Below, one piece after another: positions 60,915 through 62,954 of a stretch of 62,954 nucleotides of DNA (its first letter is position 1; each line of letters begins with the position of its first letter). A program made the translations under genes and the position numbers. The stretch is taken from the NCBI GenBank assembly GCA_025517565.1, contig JAOPKD010000016.1, positions 1-62,954 on the forward strand, given 5' to 3'. The notes below the pieces were generated by a model, which made no database searches, had not been told where the DNA came from, and saw only the letters and a program-made list of their open reading frames with translations. The DNA comes from Halapricum hydrolyticum. GTDB taxonomy: Archaea; Halobacteriota; Halobacteria; Halobacteriales; Haloarculaceae.

Positions 60915-61130
60915 ATGAACTTGCGTCGACATCCGACTGCTCGGTGTGAGTGCTGTGACAGTTGGCTATGGTACGGTCTGAAATCGGAGGGAAGCGGCTG
61001 GAAGGTGCTCTACAAGTGCCAGACAGCAGGATGCGAGGGCGAGGTCGCCACTTCGTTCATCGACATGGCGTCGGTTTCGAGTCGTGACGAAGTATACGAG
61101 CGTGCTGAAGATATCGGTCGGACGCTGTGA
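60915..61130 (+). CDS. Small zinc-binding protein
   Basis: 71 residues from MNLRRHPTAR. Cys pattern CECCDSWLW and YKCQTAGCEGEV gives a four-Cys zinc site across about 12-44. Divergent from the EVE-McrB gene, with a 105-base gap. Could be an accessory of the restriction pair or unrelated; no family recognised. Confidence 0.6.
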   Translation: MNLRRHPTARCECCDSWLWYGLKSEGSGWKVLYKCQTAGCEGEVATSFIDMASVSSRDEVYERAEDIGRTL

Positions 61131-61270
61131 CTCCGAGAAGAGGTGTGTAACCGCTATCCACCGTATGACGATTGATTACGTCCGAAATTCGAGATATGCC
61201 CTATCACACGATTGAGACTCCCGACCGCTGTTCGTCCCACCCGCACATCCCTCGGGACGAATAAACGGTG

Positions 61271-61276
61271 TTTAAG
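61271..61276 (+). promoter_or_regulatory. TATA-like box of aspS
   Basis: TTTAAG lies 25-30 bases before ATG 61301 and rules out the earlier in-frame GTG/ATG at 61268. Confidence 0.6.
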
Positions 61277-61300
61277 TCAGGCCAACCAATAGGCCAGAGC

Positions 61301-62605
61301 ATGGACGAGCGAACCTACACCGCGGAGGCCGAGCCCGGCGACGACGTAACCGTCAAAGGTTGGGTGCACGAGATCCGCGACCTCGGCGGCATCGCCTTCA
61401 TCATCGTACGGGACACGACCGGCAAGATCCAGGTCAAATTCGAGAAAGACGAGATGGACGACGACCTGGTCGAGACTGGTCTGGGCGTCCACCGCGAGAG
61501 CGTCGTCGCGGTCACGGGCGCTGTCGAGGAAGAAGAGCGCGCCCCCACCGGCGTCGAGATCGTCCCCGAGTCGGTCGAGGTCATCGCCGAGGCCGATCCG
61601 GAACTCCCGCTGGATCCCTCCGGGAAGGTCGACGCCGAACTCTCGACGCGGCTGGACAACCGGACGCTGGACCTGCGCAAGCCCGAGGTCAAGGCGGTCT
61701 TCGAGATCCGCGCTGAGGTCCTCCGGAGCGTCCGGGAGGCCTTCCGGTCGGTCGACGCGACCGAGATCAACACGCCCAAGATCGTCGCCACCGGGACCGA
61801 GGGCGGGACCGAGCTGTTCCCGATCACCTACTTCGGCCGCGAGGCGTTCATGAACCAGAGCCCGCAGCTGTTCAAGCAGCTGATGGTCGGCTCCGGCCTG
61901 GAGCGGGTCTTCGAGATCGGCCCGATCTTCCGCGCCGAGGAACACAACACGCCGCGACACCTCAACGAGGCCACCTCGATCGACTTCGAGTCGGCCTTCT
62001 TCGATCACCAGGACGCGATGGACGTCTGCGAACACGTCGTCAAGTCCGCTTACGAGGGCGTCGCCGAGAACTGCGGGGCCCAGCTCGAAGCGCTCGGCCT
62101 CGAAGACGAGTTCGAAGCTCCCGACGGCGAGTTCCCGCGGCTGACCTACGAGGAGGCCATCGAGCGGATCAACGCGACGGGCGAACTCGACGAGCCGCTG
62201 GTCTGGGGCGACGACCTCTCGACGGAGGCCGAGCACGTCCTCGGGCAGGCGGTCGGCGAGCACTACTTCATCACTGATTGGCCCAGCGAGATCAAGCCCT
62301 TCTACATCAAGGATTACGACGACGACGAAGAGATCTCGACGGGCTTCGACATGATGCACCCGTCGATGGAACTGGTCTCGGGGGGCCAGCGTGAGCACCG
62401 CTACGACCACCTCGTCGCGGGCTTCGAACAGCAAGGCCTGGACCCGGAGGCCTTCGAGTACTATACCAAGATGTTCAAGTACGGCATGCCGCCCCACGCC
62501 GGCTGGGGGCTGGGCGCCGAACGGCTCGTGATGACTATGCTCGGGCTCGACAACATCCGCGAGGCCGTGATCTTCCCGCGAGACCGGCAACGGCTGAGCC
62601 CGTAG
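61301..62605 (+). CDS. aspS: Aspartyl-tRNA synthetase (archaeal type)
   Basis: 434 residues. N-terminal OB-fold anticodon domain (about 1-105), then the class II core: motif 1 around [23 protein letters not shown], motif 2 [19 protein letters not shown] (about 205-223) and motif 3 [16 protein letters not shown] near the C-terminus. The flipping-loop region [13 protein letters not shown] is typical. Archaeal enzymes of this class are often non-discriminating and also charge tRNA-Asn; sequence alone does not settle this. Confidence 0.96.
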   Translation: MDERTYTAEAEPGDDVTVKGWVHEIRDLGGIAFIIVRDTTGKIQVKFEKDEMDDDLVETGLGVHRESVVAVTGAVEEEERAPTGVEIVPESVEVIAEADPELPLDPSGKVDAELSTRLDNRTLDLRKPEVKAVFEIRAEVLRSVREAFRSVDATEINTPKIVATGTEGGTELFPITYFGREAFMNQSPQLFKQLMVGSGLERVFEIGPIFRAEEHNTPRHLNEATSIDFESAFFDHQDAMDVCEHVVKSAYEGVAENCGAQLEALGLEDEFEAPDGEFPRLTYEEAIERINATGELDEPLVWGDDLSTEAEHVLGQAVGEHYFITDWPSEIKPFYIKDYDDDEEISTGFDMMHPSMELVSGGQREHRYDHLVAGFEQQGLDPEAFEYYTKMFKYGMPPHAGWGLGAERLVMTMLGLDNIREAVIFPRDRQRLSP

Positions 62606-62954
62606 CGAGACGCGAACGAAGTGAGGGTCTCGAATGCGAACGGGACGCAACGCGACCCGTGAGCAGAGCGAAGTCGCTGGGAGCCAGCGAGACGAACGGA
62701 GTGAGTCTCGCCAGATCGCCAGCGACTCTCTCCGTAGAGTCGCTCGATCTCGCCGCGGTTCAAGATCGTCGACGTCTGAGTCCTCGAGGAAGACGTTGAG
62801 AGCGCACAGGAACAGCGAGCGAAGCCAGCCGTTTCACTGCTGGCGAACACAGCGAGCCAGCAGGTGTTTGAAGTTGCAAGGCTAAAACCTCGCCTTCAGC
62901 AGTAGTTGCCGAAGTAGCTGAGAGTCGGATTTCTCCGGTGACAGCGTACGATGA
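62606..62954. other. Right-edge intergenic region with degenerate short repeats
   Basis: 349 bases after aspS with repeated motifs of the kind CGAGACGAACGGAGTGAGTCTCG and CAGCGAGCGAAGCCAGC, which form many small inverted repeats and are common in haloarchaeal intergenic DNA. Both strands show long open frames, but Arg/Ser-rich translations make them implausible. No gene is supported up to the edge. Confidence 0.5.

Noticed and set aside
62461..62850. Minus-strand 129-codon frame at the right edge
   Set aside because: Ser/Arg-rich translation over intergenic repeats and the 3' end of aspS; no family resemblance.
1..62954. CRISPR array search by eye
   Set aside because: No regularly spaced direct repeats of 25-40 bases with variable spacers were seen; the repeats found are pairs or short tandems.

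Overview
The window is chromosomal DNA of an extremely halophilic archaeon (class Halobacteria). The evidence is the high GC content, very acidic proteins, archaeal information-processing genes (TBP, Rpo7, Spt4, eIF2 gamma, archaeal AspRS), lipid genes for archaeol, and many leaderless genes with a TATA-like box about 25-30 bases before the start codon. I cannot name the genus with confidence.

Layout. 1-14.9 kb is core genome: dCTP deaminase, the ThiR thiamin regulator and Thi4 thiazole synthase, TBP, tRNA G10 methyltransferase, an operon of eIF2 gamma, a PIN protein, Rpo7, Spt4 and GTP-dependent dephospho-CoA kinase, then IlvE, RibB, the RbkR riboflavin kinase/regulator and the wyosine enzyme TYW1/Taw1.

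14.82-28.11 kb is a 13.3 kb integrative element with a precisely readable insertion. An 11-base core occurs at both ends, inside codons 41-44 of taw1. The old 5' end of taw1 is stranded beyond the right end as a 44-codon remnant that runs into a stop. The element supplies a diverged replacement 5' end that restores the reading frame, so the present Taw1 is a host/element chimera. The element carries a chain of eight overlapping genes on the minus strand (four small proteins, an unknown 331-residue protein, UvrD-like helicase, primase-polymerase and a 33-residue ORF), an opposing five-gene operon of unknown proteins, a 1137-residue low-complexity protein, and two tyrosine recombinases. I see no capsid, portal or conjugation gene.

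28.1-37.6 kb returns to core genes: an alpha/beta-hydrolase homologue without its nucleophile, degenerate JAMM-like and MBL-like proteins, CDP-archaeol synthase, hemC-hemD-protoporphyrinogen oxidase, a type IV pilin, an IS6-type insertion sequence with an 8-base target duplication, and a geranylgeranyl reductase facing a ferredoxin with which it shares a promoter element.

38.0-48.4 kb looks like a dedicated surface-fibre or matrix locus. Four proteins share a signal peptide ending in a GSGAFTSVxADR-like segment followed by a common N-terminal domain. One of these is fused to a LamG-like domain, and a fifth protein carries Ig-like repeats and a C-terminal anchor. They sit with a membrane-bound winged-helix protein, a rhomboid protease, a SipW-like signal peptidase and a DUF5305 membrane protein. 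The arrangement recalls the TasA/camelysin-SipW systems of bacteria and the bundling pili of archaea. A 44-base tRNA-minihelix-like structure lies between two of the fibre genes.

48.5-62.9 kb holds tRNA-Lys(CTT) with a partial 3' duplication, a Zn/Cd-type P1B ATPase, a CNNM/CorC transporter, the archaeal CoA enzymes phosphopantothenate synthetase and pantoate kinase, a GH37 trehalase, a UPF0175/PIN-like pair, an EVE-McrB plus PD-(D/E)XK restriction-like pair, and aspS.
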